Made by a program: the position numbers and the translations under genes. A stretch of 64,000 bases of DNA from Loripinus fragilis (lineage: Eukaryota; Mollusca; Bivalvia; Lucinida; Lucinidae): the NCBI GenBank assembly GCA_964019695.1, contig OZ026520.1, positions 29,918,120 to 29,982,119 on the forward strand, given 5' to 3'. Below are positions 33,325 to 45,224 of the stretch, piece after piece (positions within the stretch are counted from its first letter, which is position 1; the number at the start of each line of letters is the position of its first letter). The notes under the pieces were generated by a model, which saw only the letters and a program-made list of their open reading frames with translations, ran no database searches and was not told where the DNA came from.

Positions 33325-33713
33325 TAGTGACAGTGCCATTCCTAACAGCCTTGCTGTGGGGTTAACTCTTTAGCGACATGGTTAGAGTTGTCTACTGTCA
33401 CGCAGGAGTTCTGGGTTCGAATCCTATCGGACTCAAATATTTTCCCCTTTGAATTACTTCACTGGTGGCAGCGGTAATTCGGGAGCGTCTGAGTTGGCCT
33501 CTGGGAGCGGTAGTGGGATCCCTTAGGTTGTGGTTGATGCCCGGCTCTCAGGAAATAAAAGGGGGAAGAGTGTAGTGACAGTGCCATTCCTAACAGCCTC
33601 GCTGTGGGGTTAACTCTTTAGAGACATGGTTAGAGTGGTCGACTGTCACGCAGGAGTTCTGGGTTCGAATCCTAGCGGACCCAAATATTATCCCCTTGGA
33701 ATTACTTCACACC
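33325..33713 (+). mobile_element. tRNA-Asp-derived SINE, 1.6 tandem copies (248-bp period)
   Basis: tagtgacagtgccattccta starts at 33325 and 33573. Each copy has a tRNA-like core: ggttagagtggtcgactgtc, acgcaggagttctgggttcg, aatcctagcgg. The anticodon-loop region ctgtcacg and the T-arm resemble tRNA-Asp(GTC). The upstream part is not tRNA and the acceptor stem pairs poorly, so it is not called as a tRNA gene. The second copy is truncated. Confidence 0.72.
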
Positions 33714-33804
33714 GGACAAGACACCACATGCAAATATGTAATCCAATATCAGGAAAGTTAACTGGATGATTTGCATTTTTCCGTAATACATAGTAAATCT
33801 ACAA

Positions 33805-34047
33805 ATGAGCCATGACATGAGATTACCAACAATGTGGTATGTGCGACCTATCAAAGGCTCAGACCAGCCTGTGCATACATGCAGTCTGATCAGAGCCTTT
33901 GCTGGTCCCTTGATATTCTATGAATACTAAGCTACTGACTGAACATCATTTGGAGTTTCTGAGTTTACAGGAGGTTGCACAAGCTTGTCTAAGTCTACAC
34001 TTGTCAAAATGCCACATTTTTGGAAATCTCATGTTGCTGCTCATACT
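33805..34047. mobile_element. MITE family M3 copy
   Basis: It opens gagccatgacatgagattac and closes gccacatttttggaaatctc, atgttgctgctc. The interior has agcctgtgcatacatgcagt and taagtctacacttgtcaaaa. Confidence 0.74.
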
Positions 34048-35093
34048 TGTTTCACACCAATTCCAAACAATGCTCATAGGGAAATCAGGCTGTTGAACTG
34101 CAAATATGAAAAGAAAACAGTAAGACCCATGCCAGAGGTTTTTAAAGGTGGTGTCTCATCGGAGTCTGTCCTGTTCAATAGCACAGCCAGAATGCTGAAA
34201 ATATACACATTAAAGGGAGACTACTGGGTCAAGCAACAAATCTCGTCATTAGCGTCCCTTTTCAAAATGGAAATTTCTCATAAAGGATTAAATTTGCTCC
34301 CAGAGGGAGCAAATTTTTTCTTTTAAGAGTTGTTCCTTATGGTATGGAAAATCACTTTTACCACATTAGGTGACGCCCCCCCCCCCCCTTGAATGTTGCT
34401 ATTTTTATTAATCACATGTGTAATGGGAGCTACACCATTGCTGTTTACTTACATTAAAGCTTCCGAAGTACTACCGCAGTGAATAATAGTCCAAGTCAAT
34501 ACAACAGAAAATGTAATGATGGCAATGTGCATCCCACATAGACAGCTTAATAGTTTATGAACATTTTAGTGGAAGTGGAGGGGGAAGATCCATGTATTGT
34601 GGGTTTAACCTTCAAACCATGTTGATCGCGATCAGACTACTCCAAAGAGCAGTCAAACCTGGGTATACACCATTATTGAACGGTAATACTCAAGGGAGGG
34701 TTTAGGTATGTGTCTATTGATAAATTCAGCTGTGCTTTCTAAATCTATGGTTAATTACATTGTCCATGTTTAGGTATATCTACAACTGCAGCATTGTGCC
34801 ATGCAAATATAGCATTAGTAAACACTATGTTCTGCAAATATGACATTAGCAAATAGAAAAGACCCAAAGGAGATGATATCAATGTAGCATTTGTAATTTC
34901 AAAATTATAGAATATATACTTAACTACTAAAGAAACCTGAAACATACTGTGTCAAATTTTGGTAGTAAATGGATACGATGCACATTGGTCTTTCCATTAC
35001 ATAGAGTTGTACAAAGGTGGACTAAGGTGCACTGAGATTATTTGAATAGATTAACTAATTTCAGACGTCAGCTATCAAAACGTCACGGAATTT
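34048..35093 (+). other. Intron 10, right part: no gene seen
   Basis: It contains a small perfect hairpin at ~34288-34317 (aaatttgctccc / gggagcaaattt), a run of C at ~34377-34388, and otherwise unique AT-rich sequence. The 113-residue ORF at 33985 starts in an M3 element and is judged spurious. Confidence 0.55.
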
Positions 35094-35130
35094 TTTAAAT
35101 TTTACTCTAAACAATTTTGCTTATCTAAAC
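35094..35130 (+). mobile_element. MITE M2 tail next to exon 11
   Basis: aaattttactctaaacaatt and ttgcttatctaaac match the right tail of M2 copies (e.g. 17630-17666). It ends 17 bp before the exon 11 acceptor. Confidence 0.6.
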
Positions 35131-35147
35131 GTGTGTTTCTATTATAG

Positions 35148-35851
35148 ATGTGTTGGTCGATGGTTTGACATTGATTGTAAACGAGAGTGTGTGCACGGCA
35201 AGCTTACTCCTGAGGGTAGTGACAACTGTGTGTGTGATGACGGCTGGTCTGATGATACATGCACAACAATATGTAGCATGCACGGTGTCATCATATATGA
35301 CGAGGTACATCAGAAAAATAGCTGTAAATGTGACACTGGCTGGCGAGGAGATGTCTGTGATCAGCCTGGATGTCCGGGAGAAAAGAAGGATTGTTCCGGA
35401 CATGGAGAATGTAACACAGCAACTCATGTATGTGACTGTGACAACGGTTGGACGGGGTATGATACTGCACCTCTCTTGAATGCATGTGATAAGCCTGACT
35501 GTCCAGGAGAACCTGATTGTAACAATAATGGAACATGTGACGGATCCTTACCAGTTCCACGCTGCGTGAACTGTCTACCGGGATATATGGGACGATCATG
35601 TGAAGATCTTTGTACGCACGGTGTCCAGACACCCATGGACAGTGGTATCTGTGTCTGTGAACCATGTTATACTGGAAAGGGATGCAATTCAGAGTGTAAT
35701 GACCAAGGTACATGTATTGATGGAGAGATATGCGAGTGTAACGACTATTGGAAAGGACCGAAATGTTTGATTGAGGGATGTCCCAATGACTGCTCTGGTA
35801 CTGCCAAGGGAACTTGTAATAGAGCAACTCACAACTGCACATGTGAACCAG
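35148..35851 (+). CDS. Exon 11: about two turns of the EGF higher-order repeat
   Basis: Acceptor ctattatag ends at 35147 and donor gtatta starts at 35852; phase 2 in, phase 1 out. Its first base completes AGA. It encodes CVGRWFDIDCKRECVHG, CVCDDGWSDDTC, CDTGWRGDVC, CSGHGEC, PGEPDCNNNGTC, CVNCLPGYMGRSC, CTHGVQTPMDSGIC, CEPCYTGKGC and CNDQGTCIDGEICEC. Tail sequence of a MITE (ttatctaaac) lies just upstream of the acceptor, as at exon 7. Confidence 0.92.
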
Positions 35852-36225
35852 GTATTATTAACCCTTTCCTGAATATTCATGCTAGGCTCCATCCATTATG
35901 AATAATTATATAAATAAACTTTCATTTTTGTACATAGATGTTCAAAGAAATAACTTGCCTGATCTGGGTCTGCTCTAGTTGCAAAAGCATTCAAAGGCAT
36001 CTATGAGGTAAAGGGTTAACTCTTGTCATGCTGAATATTTTAATGTACTACACTGCTCCCTAAAGGCTGGAGGTGAGCTATTGTGATCAATCTTCGTCAT
36101 GCATCCAACATCTGTGGTCAATAAACTCCTGTTCTCTGGAACCACTAAGTGACAAAATTTGAAACTGTTGTTTGCTGCAAATTCTAGGTGGTGTTTTATG
36201 GTTTAATTTATGGGCATTTATAATG

Positions 36226-36405
36226 CATTACACAGGTTTAGATAAACAAAAATTTTGAATGTAAAATTGTTAATATTTTCTTACCAATCAGTTTTAACAT
36301 ACAATGTTATGTATGTTTTGAGTCGCTTCTTTTGTGTACCCTAAACTTATATTTTGGTTGAGAAATGAGAAAATTATTCATTGTTATGCACTCTTAACTA
36401 TAAAG
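36226..36405 (-). mobile_element. MITE family M2 copy, reversed
   Basis: It has acacaggtttagataaacaa, ttcttaccaatcagtttta, a degenerate core and cactcttaactataaaggcc at the far end. Confidence 0.68.
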
Positions 36406-36574
36406 GCCTGCATTATCATATGACATCGCCTGGGAGTGATACAGGGGTGTCCATCTGTTGCATTTTCACATTTTTTTTGCGAATTGATTTTCAGAAAATG
36501 TGAATTACGTTTTTGCTAATTGAACACGATTTTCCCAAAATATTGCAGCAATTTTCCGAAATTCCCATCTGGTC

Positions 36575-37130
36575 TCAATAGATTTCCTTATGATAAGGCT
36601 CACTCAATAACACTGACCAGGATGTCCTCGAGGGGTGTGCCTAGGCATGCCCAACCCTGTTCACTTCATATAAGGGTCAATATTTCGGAAACCATTTACA
36701 TCCCCATCCCTAAACTATTTATAATGTTATTCCTTATGATAAGATGCATTCAATAACACTAATGGGGAAGCCCCCCAGTGCATGCCCAGGCATGCCCCAC
36801 CCCATTCACTTCATAAAAGATTTTTATCTCAGAAACCATTTAGATCCCCACCCCTAAACCCCATATATTGATGCTTCTTATGATAAGACACATTCAGTAA
36901 CACTGATGGGGTAGTCCCCGAGGGTGTGCCCTCACATGCCCCTCCCCCTTCACTTCATCTTGGAAACCGTACAGATCCCTACCCATAAACCATATATAGT
37001 GTTTCTTATGACAAGGGATATCCCCCCTGGGCATGCCCAAGATTGCCTTTCCCCATTCACTTCATCAGAGGCTTAATATCTGGGAAATTGTTCAGATCCC
37101 CACCCCTAAACCATATTGGGTGCGGATCTG
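36575..37130. repeat. ~145-bp tandem repeat, about four units
   Basis: ccttatgataaggctcactc, taacactga, gtgcctaggcatgcccaacc and ccattcacttcat recur at about 36590, 36732, 36880 and 37000 with substantial divergence. A stray unit fragment is at ~37735-37790. Confidence 0.7.
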
Positions 37131-37868
37131 ACAAAAGGGTCCTTTGCGCATTTTAGCAGTTTTCGTGTAATCAAAATTTCAAAAACGTCTAAATTTTCAA
37201 GATTTTGCTTGTTCTGACAATAGAGTCAAATTGCATCTTACATGTAATACAATCAAAGGCGCAAATAGTTCTCATAAAATTAAGTGATAGTTATAATATA
37301 TGTTGCCATGGCAACAGCTGTGCATATGGACTATACATTACTTTCAAAACAGGGTACCTCATTTCAAGTGCTTTTGTAAACACGGGATGAGCTTATGTGA
37401 GCTATTTGTGCAGTCTATGCAATTGTATACACATCAAATATACAGAAACATGGAGCATTCTTGAAATATTGCTCCTAGGGTTTTTGTTTTAGCATCATAT
37501 GTTAACACAACGGTGTTGGCGTTAGAACGTCATTAACAACGTTAAATGACGTCATGTTTAAAATGCATCATGTATACGAGTTCAAACGCTCATATCTTTG
37601 TTATTTGTAAAGATAATCTTCAAATTTTCTGTAATTGTTTACAACAGCTAGGTCTTTCATTCTCAGTAAATATCTCACTTTTGACTTTTATTGCCAGAAG
37701 GTCCCATCTGTCAGATCTTGGCTCATATATAATGATGAGATTCCTTATGATAGGACACATTCAATAACACTGACCATGATACACCAGGACATTAGGGCTG
37801 GTTTGGGAGACTTTAAAATCGATAGATTATAATCATATCTTGTTACTCTTGTTTTTGTGTTTTACTAG

Positions 37869-37972
37869 GTTGGACAGGACATGACTGTAGTGTACCATAC
37901 TGCCCAGGAGATTGTGGTGGCAATGGCTACTGTGACGGCTCCCTTAATCCACCAGAGTGTCGGTGCAATGAG
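37869..37972 (+). CDS. Exon 12: single EGF-like module
   Basis: Acceptor ttttactag ends at 37868 and donor gtagca starts at 37973; phase 1 in, phase 0 out. It encodes GWTGHDCSVPYCPGDC, then GGNGYCDGSLNPPECRCNE. It is 104 nt, the shortest exon in the model. The CPGDCxxxGxC form matches the CPGxPDC modules of other exons. Confidence 0.88.
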
Positions 37973-38061
37973 GTAGCATTTATTTTGTTATTTTACAAAA
38001 CCCATTTCGTGCATATCATATATGTAACATGATGTTTCAATGGCTAGAAATGAATCACATG

Positions 38062-39985
38062 AAAGTAAGTAAGGGTGCAAAGATCAGGAATCAATACAAT
38101 CAAGTATCACAGCTGACCCAGGATACCAATGGGAAAGTGACAAATTCACAGTTAGATACCACAAAGGAGAGCCAAGAGGTCAGCCCTTTCCCAGCAGGTG
38201 ACCACAAAGCACATATAAACAGACGAGCACAAAGACATAGCAAACACAAGACAGAAAAAAAACATAAAAGATCCACAAAAGAAGTACCGCCTTGGAACGG
38301 TCAGTAAAAAATATTTTACTGGAGGGCTTAAACCGGTTTAACAGTGCCAACCTCACCCTTAATTCAGATGTGGATCAAGACACATAGATATTTGGCTTGA
38401 ATGAAAAACCCAAAACTTATCAATGCATCATCTCCTAAAACATAAAAATCAAGATATAACAAGGAGATAAAGCAAAGATAAGGACTCAACAGTAAATAAA
38501 ACTGAATACTGGAGCAAAAGAAATCCAACAGGTAAACCCCGGTGGGCCTGACAAACAGCCAAAGCATCAGGCCCCCACCATCTAATCAATAGATGTCTTT
38601 AAGTCAGAACCATCATAGAGTCTGAAGTCTGACCCACGGGCTTGCAATTAAAGAGGAAAGCAAAGTTGCCAACTGTGATTGGGTTGACCACCAAGCATGC
38701 AGTCTGTTGCAATACATTGTTGTAGCCAATCTTTTTATAATGGGAAATTATTTTAATAAACTGCGCTGAAAAATTATTAGAGCCAACAATCTTCTTCAAC
38801 TTATACACCAAGTCACCATAAAAATCAGGTTCCGAAAGTCCTTGGCGCAAGAGAGATTTAAATCCAAATTGGAATTTAGAAATCTAATCATAGTATCGTC
38901 TATAAAATTTAGAAAAGGTTTTGCTAAGTTTATGATACCGATAGCCTTGTTTAATAAGTTTCTGAGTTAACAATTTATTGCCAGTGTTGAAGTCAGCAAC
39001 ATAGCTAGATGCTCTAGCAAAACAAATTAGTTGAGCGATATAGACTACATAGGATGTAGAGCGAGGAAAATTACCATCTAAAATGGAAAATTGACAATTT
39101 CAAATTCAAAGTCGTCACGTTTATCATAATTTTGGTAGAAACAATATCATTAGAAATAGACAAATGCAAGTCTAAAAATGCGGCTTTGGTATCAGAGGTA
39201 TTTGCTTTATTAAGCTGGAGCTCTGAAGGGTATATTTGACTTACCATATTGTCAAAATAAACATAATTAATGTTTAAAATATTGTCCAAATATCTGGATG
39301 TAGTGTTAAACGCATCAATGACATCAGCCTGAGTATCATCAGAAAAAGACATCATAAAGTCCCTCTCATAACAAAACAGGAATAAATCTGCAACCAGGGG
39401 AGCACAATTAGTGCCCATAGGAATCACAACTACTTGTCTATACAGCTTGGTGCCAAATCGAATAAAGATGTTGTCCAACAAAAAGGTCAGCGCGTCACAT
39501 TTTGACAAGACCATGCATGATATTTTTTAGGTTTTTCTGATCTCTAGCTTTAAGTTTACCTAAAATTTCACCTGAATTTTTAATAGACCAAAATAGTTTT
39601 TTCCGGATCTCTCATATAGCTTTTCACAATACTTGATAACATGTTTTTTAACAGCTGTCAGACACGAGAATAACAATTTAGAAAGTTCTGTTGTCGTAAA
39701 AGAACTAGAATTAGCAATAAATCTTGCTTTATAGGGTTTTTTATGGAGTTATGGTAACCAGTACAAGGTAGGGACTTTGTCTTGATTTTCTTTAGCTTAG
39801 ATACCAAAATGTAGGGCTGTATGACAACCATGCCCATCGACAATCACCCTGTCACTTAAAGAAGGCTGCAGTTTATAGGCATTAGTGTCAACAAACTCAC
39901 GCTTAAGAGTATTAATATAATACTATCGTCAAACACTACAACATTATTAGCCGCTTTATCTGTATTATGCAGTTGTAGCACGAGT
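38062..39985 (-). mobile_element. RT element (copy 4), longest copy, decayed
   Basis: The 3' tail is at 38062-38600 and coding remnants read leftward from ~39985. Minus-strand frames show DKAANNVVVFD, DRVIVDGHGCHTALHFGI, CDALTFLLDNIFIRFGTKLY, VVIPMGTNCAPLVADLFLF, a YLDN in place of YLDD, AAFLDLHLSISNDIVSTKI, and ACLVVNPITVGNF. Frameshifts and stops break the frame between these blocks. It is non-autonomous now. Confidence 0.82.
38599..39514 (-). pseudogene. Reverse transcriptase pseudogene
   Basis: The two longest surviving pieces are 39071-39514 (palm region with MGTNCAPL and YLDN) and 38599-38850 (C-terminal region with GDLVYKLKKIVGSNNF). The second catalytic Asp is lost (YLDD to YLDN). 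At least one frameshift lies between 38850 and 39071. Confidence 0.8.
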
Positions 39986-40065
39986 GGGCACTACCAAGGT
40001 ATTGTTGACTGGTCACTAGATTGGCATCCTGCCTCTAAGACTCAAGATAGACCAAGGGTACCAGC

Positions 40066-40160
40066 CCAGCAAGCATGCCATCTCGGAGCCACTATAGGCA
40101 CACCAGCAAAATGCCATTTGAATGGTGTTTCACTGGTGGGCCACTAGTGGCCTGCTCTTA
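40066..40160. mobile_element. MITE family M4 palindrome
   Basis: accagcaaaatgccatttga and atggtgtttcactggtggg are inverted arms with ggcc-rich flanks, as at 23843 and 41015. Confidence 0.68.
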
Positions 40161-40489
40161 TGTGCTTAATGGTAGACTCAGTCATTATCACGTGAAAGTG
40201 CTTTCTACAAAAAGTTGATACGGCGAGTGAGAAATTAATATAAACAATTGATTGATGAGCACTTCTATGGTTTATGGAGTGTCTTCAGGCCAGGCCTGGT
40301 AGGCTGGGTTAATATGTGCCCTTGTCACACCTCAGGTTTACTTAGAAAAGCTTCATATAACAATAAATAGTCAAATAGTTGTCTGCTTAGTACACCTGCT
40401 GCATATATTGAAATGCAATGCAGGCTGTTTTTATAGTAAGCAAGCACTATGAATCTCAAGTAAATTGATTCTAAAGGAGATTTTTGAGC

Positions 40490-40588
40490 CTAAAATTATT
40501 AATATTTTCTTACCCATCAGTGTTAGCCTATATTATAGATGCTCAAAAGTTTTACTCATTGAGATGGTTCTTTTGAGTATTCACAATA
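40490..40588. mobile_element. MITE family M2 copy
   Basis: It has ttcttacccatcagtgttag, gatgctcaaaagttttactc and attgagatggttcttttgag. Confidence 0.65.
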
Positions 40589-40590
40589 TA

Positions 40591-41611
40591 CAGTCAAACT
40601 TCGGTGGCTCGTCCAGACCGTCGGTGAGAGTTTGACCCATCGATGGGTTGAGCGATACCTGGTCTGACAATTTTCAAGGGAGTTCACATGTACTTTATGT
40701 TTACCATGGACACCACGTTTTTATCCATCAAAGTTGCTAAGTGCATGTGACATCCGTCATTTATGTCAATTTACCCCTTTGCATGCTAGAGTTAAAATTA
40801 TTAGCGACACCTGTTTGCAACTTTCATCTGCGGAAAATAAATACCTTGATCAGCATGCGCAAAATGCACATGCTGATCAATGCATTTGCTATCCCATCTG
40901 CTATCACGATTTAGTTGTCTGGTTGTCTTGTGAGCGATGACGTACAAACTTGCCTGGATGTTTAAAATAAGGATCCGGATTAGACTGTACACCCACACAG
41001 TCTGAATCCAGTCAGCACACGGTGTCGGGCCACTATTGGCCCGCCAGTGAAACATCATTTGAATGTTGTTGCGCTGGCAGGCCGATTGTGGCCCACTTTT
41101 AGATGTTAAGCAGGATTTAAAACCTATGCCCACACAAGACTCTGACCAGACTGTACTCTGAATCGAACTGCAAACTGTTGATAACAAAACATCTCATTTG
41201 TTGTGCGGTGACAAGTGAGAACCTAATTACACTACAACTCAAAACTTTGATCTAATAAATTGCCGCTAATTTCGTAATTGACACATTCCGCTCAATGAAT
41301 GAATTCGTTAATTTAGGTTTATCCAAGCACAAAATCATCATTGCCGAGGAGGGCTTATGAAAAATAATTAAATAATATCAAGCATCTGAATGATTTATGT
41401 GAGGTAAATATTGGTTAGAGCCAGCCAAGCGTTTGTACATTAAAAATTGCCCTGCGGCCCCTGTTTTGAGTTTGAGAAATCGAGCCATCGTTGTTCGACC
41501 CTGGGGTGTATTTTATCATTAAATATAAAGGGAATTTGCCGGGTCTGACAATGAGTTCTAGCGATCTATGGTGTTTGAGACAGGGGAGTTCGAGCGACCA
41601 AAATTCCACTG
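40591..41611. mobile_element. 1.0-kb Tc1/pogo-like DNA element, non-autonomous
   Basis: It starts CAGTCAAACTTCGGTGGCTCG and ends CGAGCGACCAAAATTCCACTG, inverted repeats with a few mismatches, flanked by TA on both sides (40589-40590, 41612-41613). CAGT ends with a TA duplication fit the Tc1-mariner/pogo group. No transposase ORF; it contains M3-like fragments (40835-40890) and an M4 palindrome (41015-41103). Confidence 0.72.
41015..41103. mobile_element. MITE family M4 palindrome
   Basis: ggccactattggcccgccag, gtgaaacatcatttgaatg and ggccgattgtggccc. Nested in the pogo-like element. Confidence 0.66.
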
Positions 41612-41674
41612 TATGTTTCGTTGATGTGATTAATGGCTAAAGATTTAATTTCTGCTTGTCTTTTATCTTAACAG

Positions 41675-41846
41675 GGATGGTTCTATCCAGATTGCAGTAA
41701 GGAGTGTAAAAATGGAAATGTTACCTGGCCCGATGAGAAGGGACTATGTACCTGTGATAGCTGTTATACAGGTCTCAACTGTGAGCTGGAGTGTTCTGGA
41801 AATGGTGAATGCAAGGATGGCATATGCGTCTGCGCAAATGAGAAAG
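41675..41846 (+). CDS. Exon 13: EGF-like modules
   Basis: Acceptor tatcttaacag ends at 41674 and donor gtaacc starts at 41847; phase 0 in, phase 1 out. There is no internal ATG, so simple ORF calls miss it. It encodes GWFYPDCSKECKNGNVTW, then CTCDSCYTGLNCELECSG and NGECKDGICVCANEKG. The CKNG..CxC and CYTGxxC motifs are the same as in exons 11 and 16. Confidence 0.9.
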
Positions 41847-41965
41847 GTAACCCTGAAATATTTTAATCCTTAAAGCGCTTGCAAAAAAGTGATTTGAAAA
41901 AGCTGTCTCCTTAAGTTGTCTGTTGCATATAGTTTCTTACATTATTGATGAATTTAAGTGTAGAA

Positions 41966-42045
41966 GTAAACAGTGTGGTCCCAGATCAGACTGCTCATGC
42001 AGGAGCAATCTGATCTAGGTCCATGCTGTTTGACCAAGAGGCTTC
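41966..42045. repeat. Short repeat family M8 copy
   Basis: agtgtggtcccagatcagac, tgctcatgcaggagcaatct and gatctaggtccatgctgttt; the centre is an inverted repeat (agactgctc/gagcaatct). Confidence 0.55.
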
Positions 42046-42202
42046 TAAAATATTTCAGCAGATAACAAAGATGACAGTCAGAAAACTTTTGTTGTGATTG
42101 ACACTTTAAGGGTGAACTCTTTGCTTGCTTGTGTTGCCATCTAACTGGATTCACTTTGTTGTATCTAGGGATGGGTGTTGCCATCTGATAACCTTTGCTA
42201 GG

Positions 42203-42310
42203 CAGAGCACAGTGGCTTAGTTGGTAGAGGGTTAGACTGGGAATCAAAGGGTTGCTAGTTCGAGATTAACTGGATTCACTGCGTTGTATCTAGGGATGGG
42301 TGTTGCCAAT
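42203..42310 (+). mobile_element. tRNA-like SINE fragment
   Basis: gtggcttagttggtagaggg (A-box-like) and gggttgctagttcgagatt (B-box-like) are followed by tcactgcgttgtatctaggg. A 30-bp piece of the tail (ctggattcactgc/ttgttgtatctagggatg) also occurs just upstream near 42145-42180. Confidence 0.58.
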
Positions 42311-42884
42311 GATATCAGTATCATATTTTGTTACATGACTGGAGAGAATTCTGTCTCCTGATTGGCTTAATTTGCCTTCATAAATCTCTATGTCTACCTG
42401 TAAACTGGTCTAAACCGGTCTACAAGTTAATATTGCATGTAAACCAGCTGGAACTAGTTTCCAGAAGTTAACATTTTTGACACTTCTGCAATATTACCCT
42501 CTAGAGAGCTAAAAATAGCATAATGAGTGTGAAACTAGCATGTGCTGCATGAAATTGACATGATTTGCTGTTTCACCTCCCAACAGGTAAGTTAAAGACT
42601 TTCATGAATTTTTACAACAGTTTTGATTTGTTTTGTTTCCTTATTTATCTTTGTTTGAGTAAATAAACTCTAAAAACAGTTTTATGATAACATTTTATAT
42701 TCCCCATTAAGAGAATTAATATACATTTGAAAATGCAAAATACTAAATTATAATATTTTAATAAAAGTTGCTAAAACTTGTGAGAAAGTCCTTAAAGGTC
42801 TTAGATTGAAGGTTGAACATGCCTTTAACAACAAAGGTGAAAGTTGCAAAATTTTCAGTCTTAAATGAAAAGTCATATAACAAA
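42311..42884 (+). other. Intron 13 stretch, no gene seen
   Basis: AT-rich sequence with a short local palindrome region (aaactggtctaaaccggtct near 42402). No repeat family or exon recognised. Confidence 0.5.
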
Positions 42885-43028
42885 ACAGTTATTGACTTCA
42901 ATTTTGGCAGACATAAGGATTTATCTACCCTTAAAAGTGATATTCACCTTGGCCTAGCGGCCTCGGTGAATTATCACTTTTTCGGGTAAATAAATCCTTA
43001 TGTCTACCTCATTGAAGCCAATAATTGT
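42885..43028. repeat. Long imperfect hairpin (MITE-like)
   Basis: Left attgacttcaattttggcag, acataaggatttatctaccc pairs with right gggtaaataaatccttatgt, ctacctcattgaagccaat. gatattcacc pairs with ggtgaattatc at the centre around ggcctagcggcc. Confidence 0.8.
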
Positions 43029-43449
43029 ATAATATTGCGATAATGGAATCACCATATCATTATACATATCACGATACATATCACAATATTTGATAGCTTT
43101 TAGTGCGAGAATGTGAGGTCAGTTCTTCTGTGTTTTCAACTATTGAAAACTTAGTATGAATAGCTGCAACTATTTAATAAACAATAAACATGAATCATCA
43201 AAAACATCAACACAAAAACTGAGGTGTTGTTGTAATTAATATTGGAGGTCTGGTTTTCATCTGGGATTGGGAAAGAACAGTCGGATGGTACGGACGCAAA
43301 TGAGTTGTAAGATTTGTGGTACCCCCCGCTACATTGGACAAGCACACAACATATTTTGCACCAGGCTGTTTTTTCTTCCATTCTGCTATCCCCTGGCCTT
43401 TTTATAAGTCCATAATGCAGCTTTTCCTTTTATTCATAAGGGGTGGCCA

Positions 43450-45010
43450 TATTGTAATTATACCCCCTGCAAACTTTGTTTGTGGTGGGTAAACTGTTTT
43501 CACGTTGTCTGCGTGTCCGTGCAAGCGTCCGTCCGTATCGTTTTGTTTCCTTAATATCTTGAAGAGTCATTGCTGGATTTTCATCAAACCTTGCAAACAT
43601 ATTCATATATGCAAGAAAAATACTTTAGACAAAAAAGTAAGGGCTAGGGGCCAATTCTATAAGATTTATTTCCCTTTGTAGTTCTAAATGGCTTTTTATA
43701 TAGGGTTTATGCTTATGCTATTATAGTCCATACACGGGCTGATCAACTCCTACCACAGCTTTTGATGGAACAATTTGATACTTTGCCTATACAATGTAGA
43801 CACATTGAACATCTGCATGAAGGAGTTTGCTTCAGAAAAAATAATTTTTGACAAAATGACAGCAGTGTGAACTTAGACAATTTTCCCTAAAAAGGTGTTT
43901 GTATTATGCATAGACAGTGCCTTCATGGGCCGATCAACTCCTACCACAGCTTTTAATGAAGCAATTTTATACTTTGCCTATACAATATAGACACATTGAA
44001 CATATGCATGGAGGAGTCTGGTTGAAAAAAAAAAAGAATTCGACAAAATGACAGCTATGAGAACCTAGACAATTATTCCCTAATATTGCTTTTGTATATA
44101 CATTGATGGTGCCTTCATGGGCTGATCAACTCCTACCACAGCTTTTGATTGGCACTTTTTCCCTAATAAGGCTTTTGTATATGCATAGATAGGGCCTTCA
44201 TGGGCCGATCAACTCCTACCACAGCTTTTGATGGAACAATTTGATTCTTTGCCTATACAATGTAGACACATTGAACAAATGCATGAAGGAGTTTGGTTCA
44301 GAAAAAATACTTTTGACAAAATGATAGCTGTGAGAACTTAGGCCCTTTTTCCCTAATAAGGCTTTTGTATATGCATAGATAGGGCTTTCATGGGCTGATC
44401 AACTCCTACCACAGCTTTTAATGGAACAATTTGATACTTTGCCTATACAATGTAGACACATTGAACATATGCATGAAGGAGTTTGGTTTAGAAAAAATCA
44501 TTTTTGACAAAATGAAAGCTGTGAGAACTTAGACAATTTTTCCCTAATAAGGTGTTTGTATTATGCATAGATGGTGCCTTCATGGGCCGATCAACTCCTT
44601 CCACAGCTTTCAATGAAGCAATTTGATACTTTGCCTATACAATTTAGACACATTGAACATATGCATGAAGGTGTCTGGTTGAAAAAAGAAAAGAATTTGA
44701 CAAAATGACAGCTATGAGAACTTAGACAATTAATCCCTTATATTGCTTTTGTATATGCATGGATATTGCCTTCTTGGGCCGAATAACTCCTATCACAGCA
44801 ATTTGATTGAGCAATTTGATACTTTGCGGATACAGTGTAGACACATTGAACATATGCGTGAAGTCGTTTGGTTTGGAAAAAATAATTTTTGTTTGCACAG
44901 ATTCTACTGAAACCTTCTTTTCAATACTAAGGTCGGCTGGTTTGAACTATAACTTACCAAGTTTTTTCACTGACTTACTGTGCGGGGGGTATCTTATAAG
45001 CATTGCTTAT
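43450..45010. repeat. Satellite block, ~190-bp units, bracketed by inverted GC-rich ends
   Basis: gatcaactcctaccacag recurs at about 43741, 43932, 44123, 44207, 44398 and 44590, with a diverged copy at 44779; spacings are ~190 bp except one of ~84 bp. The block is bracketed by attataccccctgcaaac at 43457 and gtgcggggggtatctta at 44981, which are inverted. A HINE/Helitron-like or satellite-bearing mobile unit is possible. Confidence 0.7.
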
Positions 45011-45224
45011 TGACTTTTTTCATTTGTAAGTAGGCGACAGCTATAATTCATAAAAAGTAAGTTTTCTCCTTAGAAAACATTGTAATATTATTGAATAACT
45101 TATTTGTAAATTCTGACCAAAAAATACGCTTTTGATCAAATGCATGCAACATTTTACGGACATATATAGAACATCTTTTTCAAACCACAACGTGATAAAT
45201 AGGTTAACCCATTATACCACACAC

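Noticed and set aside
33610..33690. A tRNA-Asp gene
   Set aside because: The anticodon and T-arm look right, but the acceptor stem pairs poorly and the sequence occurs twice in a larger repeated unit. Treated as a SINE.
43450..45010. CRISPR-like array
   Set aside because: The units are whole-length diverged tandem repeats without unique spacers, in an animal genome.
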